NCBI GenBank assembly: GCA_012965485.1
Contig: DTSF01000345.1
Coordinates: 1-6,482, forward strand
Source: Dehalococcoidia bacterium
GTDB taxonomy: Bacteria > Chloroflexota > Dehalococcoidia > SAR202 > UBA826
Reading direction: 5' to 3'
DNA: 6,482 nt
Shown: one piece after another, positions 1 to 6,482 of the stretch
Position numbering within the stretch: the first letter of the stretch is position 1
Layout: each line of letters begins with the position of its first letter
Made by a program: the position numbers and the translations under genes
The notes under the pieces: generated by a model
The model's input: only the letters and a program-made list of their open reading frames with translations
Told to the model about the DNA's origin: nothing
The model's database searches: none

Positions 1-461
1 ATGGATTTATCCCATTCTGGAGATAGAAATTCCTCTCTATCATCTACAATTTCCATATCTGTTTGTCCGGTAGTTCCTTTAACTTCCTGGTGGCCCTTGT
101 GCCCAACCAATATGATTTTCCTGCCTTCTCGGTTATATTTTTTTGCTTCGTTATGAACCTTAATCACAAGAGGGCAGGTTGCATCCAGAACCTGTAATCC
201 TTGTTCTTCTGCCTTCTTGAAATCTTCAGGAGGAGAACCATGGGCCGAAAAAACGACCTTCGATCCTCCCGGAATTTCATCTACATTTTCGACTGTTATG
301 GCACCTTTGGATTCTAAATCACTCACAACGTATGGATTATGAACTATTTGATGTTTCACATATATCGGAGGTCCATATTTTTCAAGGGCCAGTTCGACAA
401 TATCTATTGCGCGAACCACTCCAGCACAAAACCCTCGTGGAACTCCCAAATAAACGTTCAT
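1..461 (-). CDS. ispH: 4-hydroxy-3-methylbut-2-enyl diphosphate reductase (IspH/LytB), N-terminal part
   Basis: IspH is the cytosolic iron-sulfur enzyme that makes the last step of the MEP isoprenoid pathway, reducing HMBPP to IPP and DMAPP. Reading leftwards from the ATG at 461-459 gives 153 complete codons before the window edge, roughly half of the usual ~280-310 residues. The translation begins MNVYLGVPRGFCAGVVRAI. Cluster ligands Cys12 and Cys96 (DATCPLV) are present, as are substrate-pocket His41 (VHNPYVV), His74 (FSAHGSPPE), His124 and Glu126 (GHKGHQEVKGT), all at the E. coli numbering. The third cluster cysteine (near residue 197) lies outside the window. The start is supported by an AGGAGGA ribosome binding site four bases upstream and by Cys12 falling at its family position. 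The gene is truncated only by the window edge; nothing suggests a pseudogene. It is divergent from the aminotransferase gene. The identification is secure. Confidence 0.97.
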   Translation of the reverse strand, partial: MNVYLGVPRGFCAGVVRAIDIVELALEKYGPPIYVKHQIVHNPYVVSDLESKGAITVENVDEIPGGSKVVFSAHGSPPEDFKKAEEQGLQVLDATCPLVIKVHNEAKKYNREGRKIILVGHKGHQEVKGTTGQTDMEIVDDREEFLSPEWDKS

Positions 462-465
462 TTAG

Positions 466-472
466 TCCTCCT
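466..472 (-). promoter_or_regulatory. Ribosome binding site of ispH
   Basis: On the minus strand AGGAGGA lies four bases before the ispH ATG. It is a near-perfect Shine-Dalgarno sequence with slightly short spacing, and it fixes the ispH start codon. It contrasts with the plus-strand genes of this window, which have no comparable site. Confidence 0.8.
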
Positions 473-516
473 GGCATGGTAAATATTCAATACCGCATCT
501 AGGATATCAAATAATG

Positions 517-535
517 TCATATGATTGGATCAATC
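517..535. promoter_or_regulatory. Short dyads in the ispH/aminotransferase intergenic region, possible operator
   Basis: The divergent intergenic region (462-593) holds two adjoining dyads: the 8-bp palindrome TCATATGA (517-524) and GATTG-GAT-CAATC (523-535). Such symmetry between divergent genes is where a shared regulator could bind. The arms are short, match no operator I recognise, and could be chance in A+T-rich DNA. Confidence 0.2.
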
Positions 536-567
536 GGCCCATTGTAGTAGTAACCTTTGAGTCGTTG

Positions 568-573
568 TATACT
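568..573 (+). promoter_or_regulatory. Candidate -10 element upstream of the aminotransferase gene
   Basis: TATACT matches the sigma-70 -10 consensus at five of six positions and ends 20 bases before the ATG at 594. No convincing -35 hexamer stands at 16-18 bp upstream. If it is used, transcription would begin near 580 and leave a very short leader. This is a weak prediction. Confidence 0.25.
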
Positions 574-593
574 AACTATATCTAACTGTCGCA

Positions 594-1778
594 ATGGAGA
601 TTCCACCCCCTATGAAATTAGCTCAGCGAATGAGTCGTCTCGGAACAGAAACCGCATTCGAAGTACTAGCAAAAGCACAACAGTTAGAAGCCAAAGGAAG
701 ACATATCATTCATCTCGAAATCGGGGAACCTGATTTTGATACCCCCAACAACATCGTAGGGGCTGGAAAGCAGGCTTTGTCTGATGGGTTTACCTCATAT
801 AACCCTTCTCCTGGATACGATGATTTGAAAGAATCGATAGCAAAAAATATATCCGATAGCAGGAATATAAGCGTCAAAAAAGAAAACGTGATTGTCACCC
901 CAGGGGGTAAGCCAATAATGTTTTTCATAATGCTAGCGATGATAGAAAATGGGGATGAAGTACTTTACCCTAACCCCGGGTTCCCGATTTATGAATCTAT
1001 GATTGAATTTTGCGGTGGAACGGCCGTACCAATGAGGCTTGGAGAGGAAAACTCCTTCAATTTAAACATTAAAGAGGTGGAAACCCAGATATCTGAAAAA
1101 ACAAAACTGATGATTGTTAATTCTCCTAATAACCCATGTGGAAGCGTGATAGACAAAAAAGATTTAGAGGCTTTGTCGAAACTAGCCAAGGAAAATGACA
1201 TTACAGTTTTATCTGATGAAATATACTCCCGCTTCATATACGAAGGAACCCACCACAGTATCGCAAGTTTCCCTGACATGATAGATAAAACAATAATACT
1301 CGACGGCTACTCTAAAACTTACGCTATGACTGGTTGGAGAATCGGTTACGGTATCTTTCCAGATGACTTGGTTGAACCTATTTCACGGTTAGTGACTAAC
1401 AGTGTGTCATGCACGGCCAGTTTCACCCAAAGAGCCGCTATTGAAGCAACAGAAGGGCCTCAAGAAGATTCAATATTAATGGTTGAAGAATTCAAAAAGA
1501 GAAGGTCTATAGTGGTTGATGGATTAAATAAAATCGACGGCATAACATGCGCTGTACCCAAAGGCGCTTTTTATGCATTCCCCAACGTAGAGGGAACCGG
1601 GATGACTAGCTCTGAATTTGCTAATAGGGTTCTAGAAGAAGCCGGTGTAGCCGTGTTGGCGGGAGAATCATTCGGTGAATACGGCACCGGTTATGTAAGA
1701 ATATCTTTTGCAAACTCAACAGAAAACCTAATGCAAGCCATAGATAGAATTCGCAAATTGGTAGAATCTAAAACCTAA
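594..1778 (+). CDS. Class I/II pyridoxal-phosphate aminotransferase, aspartate aminotransferase-like
   Basis: This is a cytosolic PLP enzyme of fold type I that moves an amino group between an amino acid and a 2-oxoacid. The 394 residues are a full-length protein for the AspB-like branch. Lys241 in GYSKTYAMTGWRIGYG is the PLP Schiff-base lysine and matches the class-I signature. Other family residues are present: phosphate-binding TPGGKP (102-107), Asn180 in NSPNNPCG, Asp208 and Tyr211 in SDEIYSR, Arg249 near the cofactor phosphate, and Arg369 in YVRISFA, which normally holds the substrate carboxylate. IGEPDFDTP (43-51) is the usual N-terminal substrate segment. The amino-acid donor cannot be read from sequence: aspartate is the default, but alanine, aromatic or prephenate aminotransferases look similar. 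The start is uncertain. ATG 594 has no ribosome binding site, while in-frame ATG 612 (beginning MKLAQRMSRLGTE, as relatives tend to begin) has GGAG ending 11 bases upstream. It may be co-transcribed with nadE 71 bp downstream. Confidence 0.93.
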   Translation: MEIPPPMKLAQRMSRLGTETAFEVLAKAQQLEAKGRHIIHLEIGEPDFDTPNNIVGAGKQALSDGFTSYNPSPGYDDLKESIAKNISDSRNISVKKENVIVTPGGKPIMFFIMLAMIENGDEVLYPNPGFPIYESMIEFCGGTAVPMRLGEENSFNLNIKEVETQISEKTKLMIVNSPNNPCGSVIDKKDLEALSKLAKENDITVLSDEIYSRFIYEGTHHSIASFPDMIDKTIILDGYSKTYAMTGWRIGYGIFPDDLVEPISRLVTNSVSCTASFTQRAAIEATEGPQEDSILMVEEFKKRRSIVVDGLNKIDGITCAVPKGAFYAFPNVEGTGMTSSEFANRVLEEAGVAVLAGESFGEYGTGYVRISFANSTENLMQAIDRIRKLVESKT

Positions 1779-1849
1779 ATCAACACCGATTACAGTAGAA
1801 TAGCTCCCATATATTTTATTTAAATTTATGTTGATGGACCATACTAGAA

Positions 1850-3550
1850 ATGGCTACCCTACGTTTAGCATTAGCGCAGATCAACCCTACAGTCGGTGAT
1901 TTAGGTCATAACAGTGACGTCATCATTCACCATATCGAGAAAGCAGAGCAAGAAGGAATTGACATTATCGCTTTCCCGGAATTGGCTGTGACTGGCTATC
2001 CGCCAGAAGATCTGTTACTAAAACACGATTTCATAAAAGACAACATAGATGCTGCCGAAAGAATAGCTCGATCTACAGATGAAATAACGGCTATATTCGG
2101 GTTTGCCGAACGTGTAGAAGACAAAATCTACAATTCTGCAGCGATAGCTAGCAATCATGAAATCGTTGCTAGCTATCAAAAGATACATCTGCCGAATTAC
2201 GGAGTCTTTGATGAAAAACGTTATTTCACCGAGGGGTCTGATTTCCCCGTATATGACTTAGGCCAAGTGAGGTTCGGGGTAAATGTATGTGAAGATATTT
2301 GGTTTTCACCCGGACCAAGTGATACCCAGAGTGATAATGGGGCATCTTTGATTATTAATATCAATGGTTCCCCCTTCAGCTTGGGAAAAAGATCTCAAAG
2401 AGAAGAAGTCTTGATCGAAAGAGCAAAAAGCAATGGTATCTTCATCGCATATATAAACATGGTTGGAGGGCAAGACGAACTTGTATTTGATGGAGGTAGT
2501 CTAATAGTTGATCCTGAAGGCAACATACTCATGAGAGCAAATCAATTCGAAGAGAATACATATATTTATGAACTTGATCTTCCAACATATAAGCCCAGCG
2601 CTACACCGAAATCGATTAACGAGATAAAACAGGTGATCTTGCCAGGGACAATAAAGGAGGGTCCATCTATTGTTTCATCTACTCCACATAACCTCATCGA
2701 TCAGGATGAAGAGATTTACAGAGCTCTGGTACTGGGGACACGAGACTATGTAAGAAAATGTGGATTCACTAAGGTTCTAATTGCTCTATCAGGAGGTATT
2801 GATTCTAGCTTGGTTGCCGCAATTGCAGTAGAGGCTTTAGGCTCGAAAAATGTAAGAGGAATATCTTTGCCTTCCAAATTTTCCTCTATCGGGAGCAAAG
2901 TTGACGCCAAACAATTAGCTGACAATCTAGCAATACGAATGGACACGATTCAAATTGAGGAAATCCTCGGATCCATGGAAAAGGGTCTCAATGATCAATT
3001 TCAAGGAACCGAATGGGGGGTCGCCGAGGAAAATCTCCAATCTAGAATCAGGGGCAATATAATGATGGCATTATCTAATAAATTCGGATTTCTAGTATTA
3101 ACTACCGGAAATAAAAGTGAAATGGCCGTCGGATATGCAACCATTTATGGGGACATGGCAGGAGGATTCTCAGTAATAAAAGATTTACCCAAAGGTATGG
3201 TGTACGAAATTTGCCACTATATTAATATGAAATATGGATACGATTTAATTCCCAATTCTGTCTTAACCAAACCTCCTAGCGCGGAATTAAGACCCGATCA
3301 AAAGGATTCAGATACTCTACCTGACTACGATACTTTAGATGCTATCTTGGAAAAATATATAGAACAAGATCTTGGAATTGATGAGATTTTAAATAGTGGA
3401 TTTGATCCTGGCACTGTGACTGAAATATTGAAACTTGTAGACACAAATGAGTACAAAAGACGCCAATCGGCTCCAGGTATCAAAATAACTTCTAAAAACT
3501 TCGGTAGAGATCGTAGAATGCCTATTTCCAACAAATATCGACCGTATTAA
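1850..3550 (+). CDS. nadE: Glutamine-dependent NAD+ synthetase (two-domain NadE)
   Basis: The enzyme makes the last step of NAD+ synthesis, amidating deamido-NAD+ with ATP and ammonia that its own glutaminase domain releases from glutamine. The N-terminal nitrilase-fold domain (about 1-255) starts MATLRLALAQINPTVGDL and has the full catalytic triad: Glu44 (FPELAVTGYPPEDL), Lys111 (YQKIHLPNYGVFDE) and Cys147 (VNVCEDIWF). The C-terminal synthetase domain (about 280-566) has the ATP-pyrophosphatase P-loop SGGIDSS (314-320), TTGNKSEMAVGYATIYGDM (418-436) and KDLPKGMVYEI (444-454). At 566 residues it has the usual length of the shorter bacterial two-domain type. The start agrees with the conserved family N-terminus, although the leader has no clear Shine-Dalgarno sequence. 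A perfect 12-bp inverted repeat lies within codons 98-110, just before Lys111. It is probably in one transcription unit with the two genes downstream. Identity and function are both well supported. Confidence 0.97.
   Translation: MATLRLALAQINPTVGDLGHNSDVIIHHIEKAEQEGIDIIAFPELAVTGYPPEDLLLKHDFIKDNIDAAERIARSTDEITAIFGFAERVEDKIYNSAAIASNHEIVASYQKIHLPNYGVFDEKRYFTEGSDFPVYDLGQVRFGVNVCEDIWFSPGPSDTQSDNGASLIININGSPFSLGKRSQREEVLIERAKSNGIFIAYINMVGGQDELVFDGGSLIVDPEGNILMRANQFEENTYIYELDLPTYKPSATPKSINEIKQVILPGTIKEGPSIVSSTPHNLIDQDEEIYRALVLGTRDYVRKCGFTKVLIALSGGIDSSLVAAIAVEALGSKNVRGISLPSKFSSIGSKVDAKQLADNLAIRMDTIQIEEILGSMEKGLNDQFQGTEWGVAEENLQSRIRGNIMMALSNKFGFLVLTTGNKSEMAVGYATIYGDMAGGFSVIKDLPKGMVYEICHYINMKYGYDLIPNSVLTKPPSAELRPDQKDSDTLPDYDTLDAILEKYIEQDLGIDEILNSGFDPGTVTEILKLVDTNEYKRRQSAPGIKITSKNFGRDRRMPISNKYRPY
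2143..2177. repeat. Perfect 12-bp inverted repeat inside nadE
   Basis: GATAGCTAGCAA (2143-2154) is repeated as its exact reverse complement TTGCTAGCTATC (2166-2177), separated by 11 bases. Transcribed, it would form a 12-bp hairpin in nadE mRNA over the codons for IASNHEIVASY, directly before the catalytic lysine. No U-run follows, so it is not an intrinsic terminator. Each arm contains GCTAGC, itself a palindrome. It may be chance, or an RNA structure that affects translation or mRNA stability. Confidence 0.7.
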
Positions 3551-3604
3551 ATACATATATTAGTATTGTTGCTGTAAAAAAAATCTACACATAAGAGCTT
3601 AAAC

Positions 3605-4684
3605 ATGATTAGAAGAGAACGACTCATACAAACATTTTGCGATATAGCAAGAATTGATAGCCCTTCAGGTGAAGAAGAAAATATGGCTATCAATATTTCC
3701 TCCCGATTGGAAACATTAGGTTTTAAAACAATGAGGGACGCATATGGAAACCTAATTGCGTCGGACGGAAGGCCGGAACCAATTCTCCTGTCAGCCCATC
3801 TGGACACAGTAGAACCAGGAAGAGGAATAAATCCATCTGTGGAAGGCGACAGGATTGTGTCAGACGGAACCACTATTTTGGGAGGAGATTGTAAGGCTGG
3901 AATATCGGCCATTCTTGAAGCCTTGGAATCGATTGTGGAAGACGGGGTTGAATATCATCCAGTAGAGCTTGCCTTTACCAGGGAGGAAGAAATAGGACTG
4001 GTAGGGGCTCGCAACCTAGACTTCAATTTAATAACCGCCAAGGAAGCGATCGTATTTGATGGAGAAGGACCGGTAAGCCAAATAACCGCATCGAGTCCAA
4101 CCTATGTAGGATTTGATATAGAAATCACCGGCAGAGCTGCTCATGCAGGAGTGGAGCCGGAAAAAGGTCTTTCTTCTATCAAAATAGCCTCAGAAATTAT
4201 CACGCGACTCCCACAAGGGAGATTGGATGAAACTACGACAGTAAATGTGGGAACTATTGAAGGTGGGACGGTCAGGAATGCGGTACCCGAGACAACTACA
4301 ATTCGAGGGGAATTTCGTAGTACAAGTATAGAAAACTTAGATGGATTAAGAGTCCAAATAACAAACGTCGTAAAAGAAGTGGAAACCCTGTTCCCTGAGG
4401 CGACAATAGATAACCATTTACACGTAGAATTTGAAACTTATACCTTGACTGACGATGATCCATCCACAATGAGAGTCAAGGAAACCTTAAAAGGTCTTGG
4501 ATTAGAACCAAGTATGAAACCATCTGGAGGCGGAACTGACGGTAATGTATTTAGGCTAAATGGAATTAGCTCAGTGGTAGTGGGTATGGCGGACCATGGC
4601 ATGCATACAGTACGAGAGTACGTAACAATCCCAGATTTGGTAGACGCGGCACATCTTTGTGAAGCTCTTTTGAGAACTGAATAA
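3605..4684 (+). CDS. M20-family metallopeptidase, PepT-like
   Basis: This is a probable cytosolic zinc peptidase of the PepT-like branch of family M20, expected to cleave small peptides or N-acyl amino acids. At 359 residues it has the usual length. The two-metal centre can be read in full: His65 and Asp67 (LSAHLDTVEPG), bridging Asp95 (GGDCKAG), general-base Glu128 and ligand Glu129 (TREEEIGLVGA), Asp152 (VFDGEG) and His334 (GMHTVREYV). The inserted dimerisation domain (about 165-275) carries GRAAHAGVEPEKG with His180, and GTIEGGTVRNAVPE, as in the family. PSGGGTDGN (306-314) is another conserved block. The residue after Asp95 is Cys, where PepT-like enzymes usually have Asp; the position is variable across M20 and is not itself a ligand. 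The start ATG has only a weak AAGAG upstream. It lies 54 bp after nadE and 18 bp before larA, so it is probably co-transcribed. The fold and metal chemistry are sure; the substrate is not, and the name tripeptidase would be over-precise. Confidence 0.93.
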   Translation: MIRRERLIQTFCDIARIDSPSGEEENMAINISSRLETLGFKTMRDAYGNLIASDGRPEPILLSAHLDTVEPGRGINPSVEGDRIVSDGTTILGGDCKAGISAILEALESIVEDGVEYHPVELAFTREEEIGLVGARNLDFNLITAKEAIVFDGEGPVSQITASSPTYVGFDIEITGRAAHAGVEPEKGLSSIKIASEIITRLPQGRLDETTTVNVGTIEGGTVRNAVPETTTIRGEFRSTSIENLDGLRVQITNVVKEVETLFPEATIDNHLHVEFETYTLTDDDPSTMRVKETLKGLGLEPSMKPSGGGTDGNVFRLNGISSVVVGMADHGMHTVREYVTIPDLVDAAHLCEALLRTE

Positions 4685-4702
4685 TATGTTTGGGTCCTAT
4701 GT

Positions 4703-5998
4703 ATGAAAATAGATTTGGCATATGGTAAAACAGGTCTAACCATTGATCTACCTGATGATCAAACCTCAATAATTGAACCTCAATTTATACCGGGGTTGCC
4801 AGACGAACTAGGGGCTATAGAAACCGCACTACGAAATCCAATTGGAACCCCCCCTCTCCGGAAATCCATAGAACCAGATCAAAGTATAGGGATAAGTGTT
4901 TGTGACATAACCCGGCCTATGCCCAGCAAAAGAATTTTGCCTGTCATTTTAAATGAGCTAAAACATATCCATCCATCAAACATAACCATCTTTATTGCAA
5001 CAGGGACTCACCGTAAAAACACTCATCCCGAATTATTATCCATGTTAGGCGAACAACCTATGGGCGGTGGCTATAATATTGTAAATCACGACGCTTTCAA
5101 TCGAGATAACCTAACGGAGATAGGAGTCACTAAAGAAAATATTCCAATACTTCTAAACTCCGATTGGATAAAAAAAGATTTCAAGATTACCACTGGATTT
5201 GTGGAACCTCATTTTTTTGCTGGATTCAGCGGTGGGCCAAAGATGATTGCCCCAGGATTGGCTGGGTTTGAAACCATTATGAAGCTTCATGATTCAGACA
5301 TGATTAGCAACCCCAATTCAAAATGGGGAATAACCCACGGAAACCCTATACACGATTCCATAAGAGAAATTGCCACGCTGTTCCCTTCAGATTTCACTTT
5401 AGATGTCACTATCAATAAACATCATAAAATAACGAGTGTTTACGCTGGGGAAATGTTTCAGGTCCATAAGGCGGCATGTGAATTCGCCCATTTCACCGCC
5501 ATGAGAGAGGTCCCCGCACCATTTGACATAGTTGTCACCACCAACAGTGGATACCCTTTAGATATGAACTTATATCAGGCTGTGAAAGGGATGTCTGCTG
5601 CCCACCAAATTGTAAAAAAAGGTGGAAGCATTATATGTGCTGCTGAGTGCTCAGATGGCATACCAAGTCACGGTTCTTATGGTGAAATACTCAAATCACA
5701 AGCATCACCGCAATCACTTATTAATATGATTGAATCCTCAGATTATCAGAAACATGATCAATGGCAGGTTCAAATACAGGCCTTAATACAAATGGAAAAT
5801 GATGTGTATATAAAATCAGATAACTTATCTATAGATCAGATTGTTGGGGCTCACCTTCTCCCAGCTGACGATGTTTCAATGAAGGTGTCTGAACTACTTT
5901 CTCAAAAGTATCCAAACGGAACGGTGTGTGTGCTACCTGAGGGGCCTCAGACTATCCCCTTTCTGAGTGGAGTAGGTCGGGACGCACCATATAAATAG
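4703..5998 (+). CDS. larA: LarA-family nickel-pincer 2-hydroxyacid racemase (lactate racemase-like)
   Basis: LarA enzymes interconvert D- and L-lactate or related 2-hydroxyacids by hydride transfer through the nickel-pincer nucleotide (NPN) cofactor bound covalently to a lysine. The 431 residues are the normal length. Every key residue known from Lactiplantibacillus plantarum LarA has a counterpart at matching spacing: Asp68 and Arg71 (CDITRPMP), catalytic His103 (ATGTHR), catalytic His170 and cofactor lysine Lys180 (EPHFFAGFSGGPK), nickel ligand His196 (KLHDSD), Tyr291, Gln292 and Lys295 (NLYQAVKG) and Trp354 (HDQWQVQ). The enzyme therefore looks active, provided the cell makes NPN. The cofactor genes larB, larC and larE are not in the window. 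The family also contains malate racemase and other 2-hydroxyacid racemases and epimerases, so lactate is only the default substrate. The ATG has no Shine-Dalgarno sequence, and another ATG in a different frame overlaps just before it (4699). The gene follows the peptidase by 18 bp, which points to co-transcription. Confidence 0.93.
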   Translation: MKIDLAYGKTGLTIDLPDDQTSIIEPQFIPGLPDELGAIETALRNPIGTPPLRKSIEPDQSIGISVCDITRPMPSKRILPVILNELKHIHPSNITIFIATGTHRKNTHPELLSMLGEQPMGGGYNIVNHDAFNRDNLTEIGVTKENIPILLNSDWIKKDFKITTGFVEPHFFAGFSGGPKMIAPGLAGFETIMKLHDSDMISNPNSKWGITHGNPIHDSIREIATLFPSDFTLDVTINKHHKITSVYAGEMFQVHKAACEFAHFTAMREVPAPFDIVVTTNSGYPLDMNLYQAVKGMSAAHQIVKKGGSIICAAECSDGIPSHGSYGEILKSQASPQSLINMIESSDYQKHDQWQVQIQALIQMENDVYIKSDNLSIDQIVGAHLLPADDVSMKVSELLSQKYPNGTVCVLPEGPQTIPFLSGVGRDAPYK

Positions 5999-6044
5999 AT
6001 CCGCCCCACTTCCCGTTAAAACCATCTACAACATTCAGTGTGTC

Positions 6045-6437
6045 TTAAAGTAATTCTACTACGGCGCCAGCTTTTTCTAGTTCTTTCTTTACGTTATCCG
6101 CCTCTTCCTTACCAACCCCTTCCTTGACCGCAACAGGAGCACTTTCTACGAGGTCTTTTGCTTCCTTTAACCCTAGTGTTGTAGCAGCTCTCACTGCCTT
6201 GATGACGTTAATTTTATTCTCGCCAATCTCTTTGAGATTAATAGTGAATGCATCTTTTTCCTCTTCAGCAGCCTCTCCGGAATCCCCAGAGGTTGTAGGT
6301 GCGGCGGCAACTGCCACAGGTGCAGCCGGGGCGGCACTAACCCCAAATTCCTCTTCAAGATCTTTGACCAATCTAGCCAGCTCTATAACAGGTAATTCCT
6401 TTATAGCCTCTAGAATTTCATCTTTAGATAAAGCCAT
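6045..6437 (-). CDS. rplL: Large ribosomal subunit protein bL12 (L7/L12)
   Basis: bL12 forms the mobile stalk of the 50S subunit, binding uL10 as dimers and recruiting EF-Tu, EF-G and other translational GTPases. The 130 residues show the standard three parts. The N-terminal dimerisation helices (about 1-33) begin [20 protein letters not shown]. An Ala/Pro-rich then acidic hinge follows (about 34-62). The globular C-terminal domain (63-130) carries the factor-binding surface in [20 protein letters not shown] (74-93), including Ile79, Lys80, Arg83 and Lys91. The start is fixed by AGGAGAG eight bases upstream and by the conserved N-terminus. rplJ usually lies directly upstream, which would be beyond the right edge; the 45 bases left are too short to identify it. 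The gene converges on larA with a 46-bp gap and no evident intrinsic terminator. Confidence 0.97.
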   Translation of the reverse strand: MALSKDEILEAIKELPVIELARLVKDLEEEFGVSAAPAAPVAVAAAPTTSGDSGEAAEEEKDAFTINLKEIGENKINVIKAVRAATTLGLKEAKDLVESAPVAVKEGVGKEEADNVKKELEKAGAVVELL

Positions 6438-6445
6438 AACTAATA

Positions 6446-6452
6446 CTCTCCT
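6446..6452 (-). promoter_or_regulatory. Ribosome binding site of rplL
   Basis: On the minus strand AGGAGAG lies eight bases before the rplL ATG. This is a strong Shine-Dalgarno sequence with ordinary spacing, as expected for a very highly translated ribosomal protein, and it fixes the start. Confidence 0.75.
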
Positions 6453-6482
6453 AACTATTTATTAATTTACGTTTCTTCCTAG

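Noticed and set aside
989..1279. A 96-codon minus-strand open frame inside the aminotransferase gene
   Set aside because: It is a shadow of a well-conserved gene, with no recognisable motif.
3546..3570. AATAC...GTATT stem after nadE as a terminator
   Set aside because: The stem is only five base pairs, all but one of them A-T, with no U-run directly after it; a short gap to the next gene in the same direction fits read-through better.
3547..3912. A 121-codon minus-strand open frame across the nadE/peptidase junction
   Set aside because: It covers the N-terminal part of the peptidase gene on the opposite strand, shows no recognisable domain, and the plus-strand reading has a complete M20 active site.
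5937..5950. CTGAGG-GG-CCTCAG dyad near the end of larA as an intrinsic terminator
   Set aside because: It lies 48 bases before the end of the larA gene, the following sequence is not a U-run, and termination there would truncate the message.
6124..6465. A 113-codon open frame on the plus strand opposite rplL
   Set aside because: It is the antisense shadow of rplL; its Ala/Ser-rich translation comes from the Ala-rich hinge of bL12, and it has no family resemblance or ribosome binding site.
6438..6482. The end of rplJ at the right edge
   Set aside because: Gene order makes it likely nearby, but the short open tails in these 45 bases cannot be matched to uL10, so no feature is called.
1..6482. 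Mobile elements, CRISPR arrays, tRNA or rRNA genes, phage or defence genes
   Set aside because: I saw no transposase motifs, terminal or spaced direct repeats, or RNA-gene signatures; nearly all of the window is accounted for by intact metabolic and housekeeping genes.

Overview
The window is a gene-dense stretch of bacterial chromosome with housekeeping and metabolic genes and no sign of mobile DNA, phage, CRISPR or defence systems. It is visibly A+T-rich. The presence of IspH (the MEP isoprenoid pathway) and a bacterial-type ribosomal protein L7/L12 shows that it is bacterial. The style of the aminotransferase, the PepT-like peptidase and L7/L12 recalls the Chloroflexota, perhaps marine SAR202 or Dehalococcoidia. 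That is an impression from remembered family sequences, not a result, and I hold it loosely.

Layout. Positions 1-461 (minus strand) carry the N-terminal half of ispH, running off the left edge. A 132-bp divergent intergenic region follows. Four plus-strand genes then lie head to tail: a class I/II PLP aminotransferase (594-1778), a two-domain glutamine-dependent NAD+ synthetase nadE (1850-3550), a PepT-like M20 metallopeptidase (3605-4684) and a LarA-family nickel-pincer 2-hydroxyacid racemase (4703-5998). The gaps are 71, 54 and 18 bp, which fits one transcription unit, at least for the last three genes. A 46-bp convergent gap separates larA from rplL (6045-6437, minus strand). The last 45 bp are the upstream side of rplL, where rplJ would be expected. 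No gene-free stretch exceeds 132 bp.

How they fit together. The aminotransferase interconverts amino and keto acids, NadE completes NAD+ using glutamine as the nitrogen source, the peptidase probably releases amino acids from small peptides or conjugates, and the racemase interconverts stereoisomers of lactate or a related 2-hydroxyacid. All have intact catalytic residues. The cluster looks like carbon and nitrogen salvage plus cofactor synthesis, but no single pathway is proven by it.

I found no undescribed system. The points most worth a second look are a perfect 12-bp inverted repeat inside nadE, the pairing of an M20 peptidase with a LarA racemase that has no maturation genes beside it, and the lack of Shine-Dalgarno sequences on the plus-strand genes while both minus-strand genes have strong ones.
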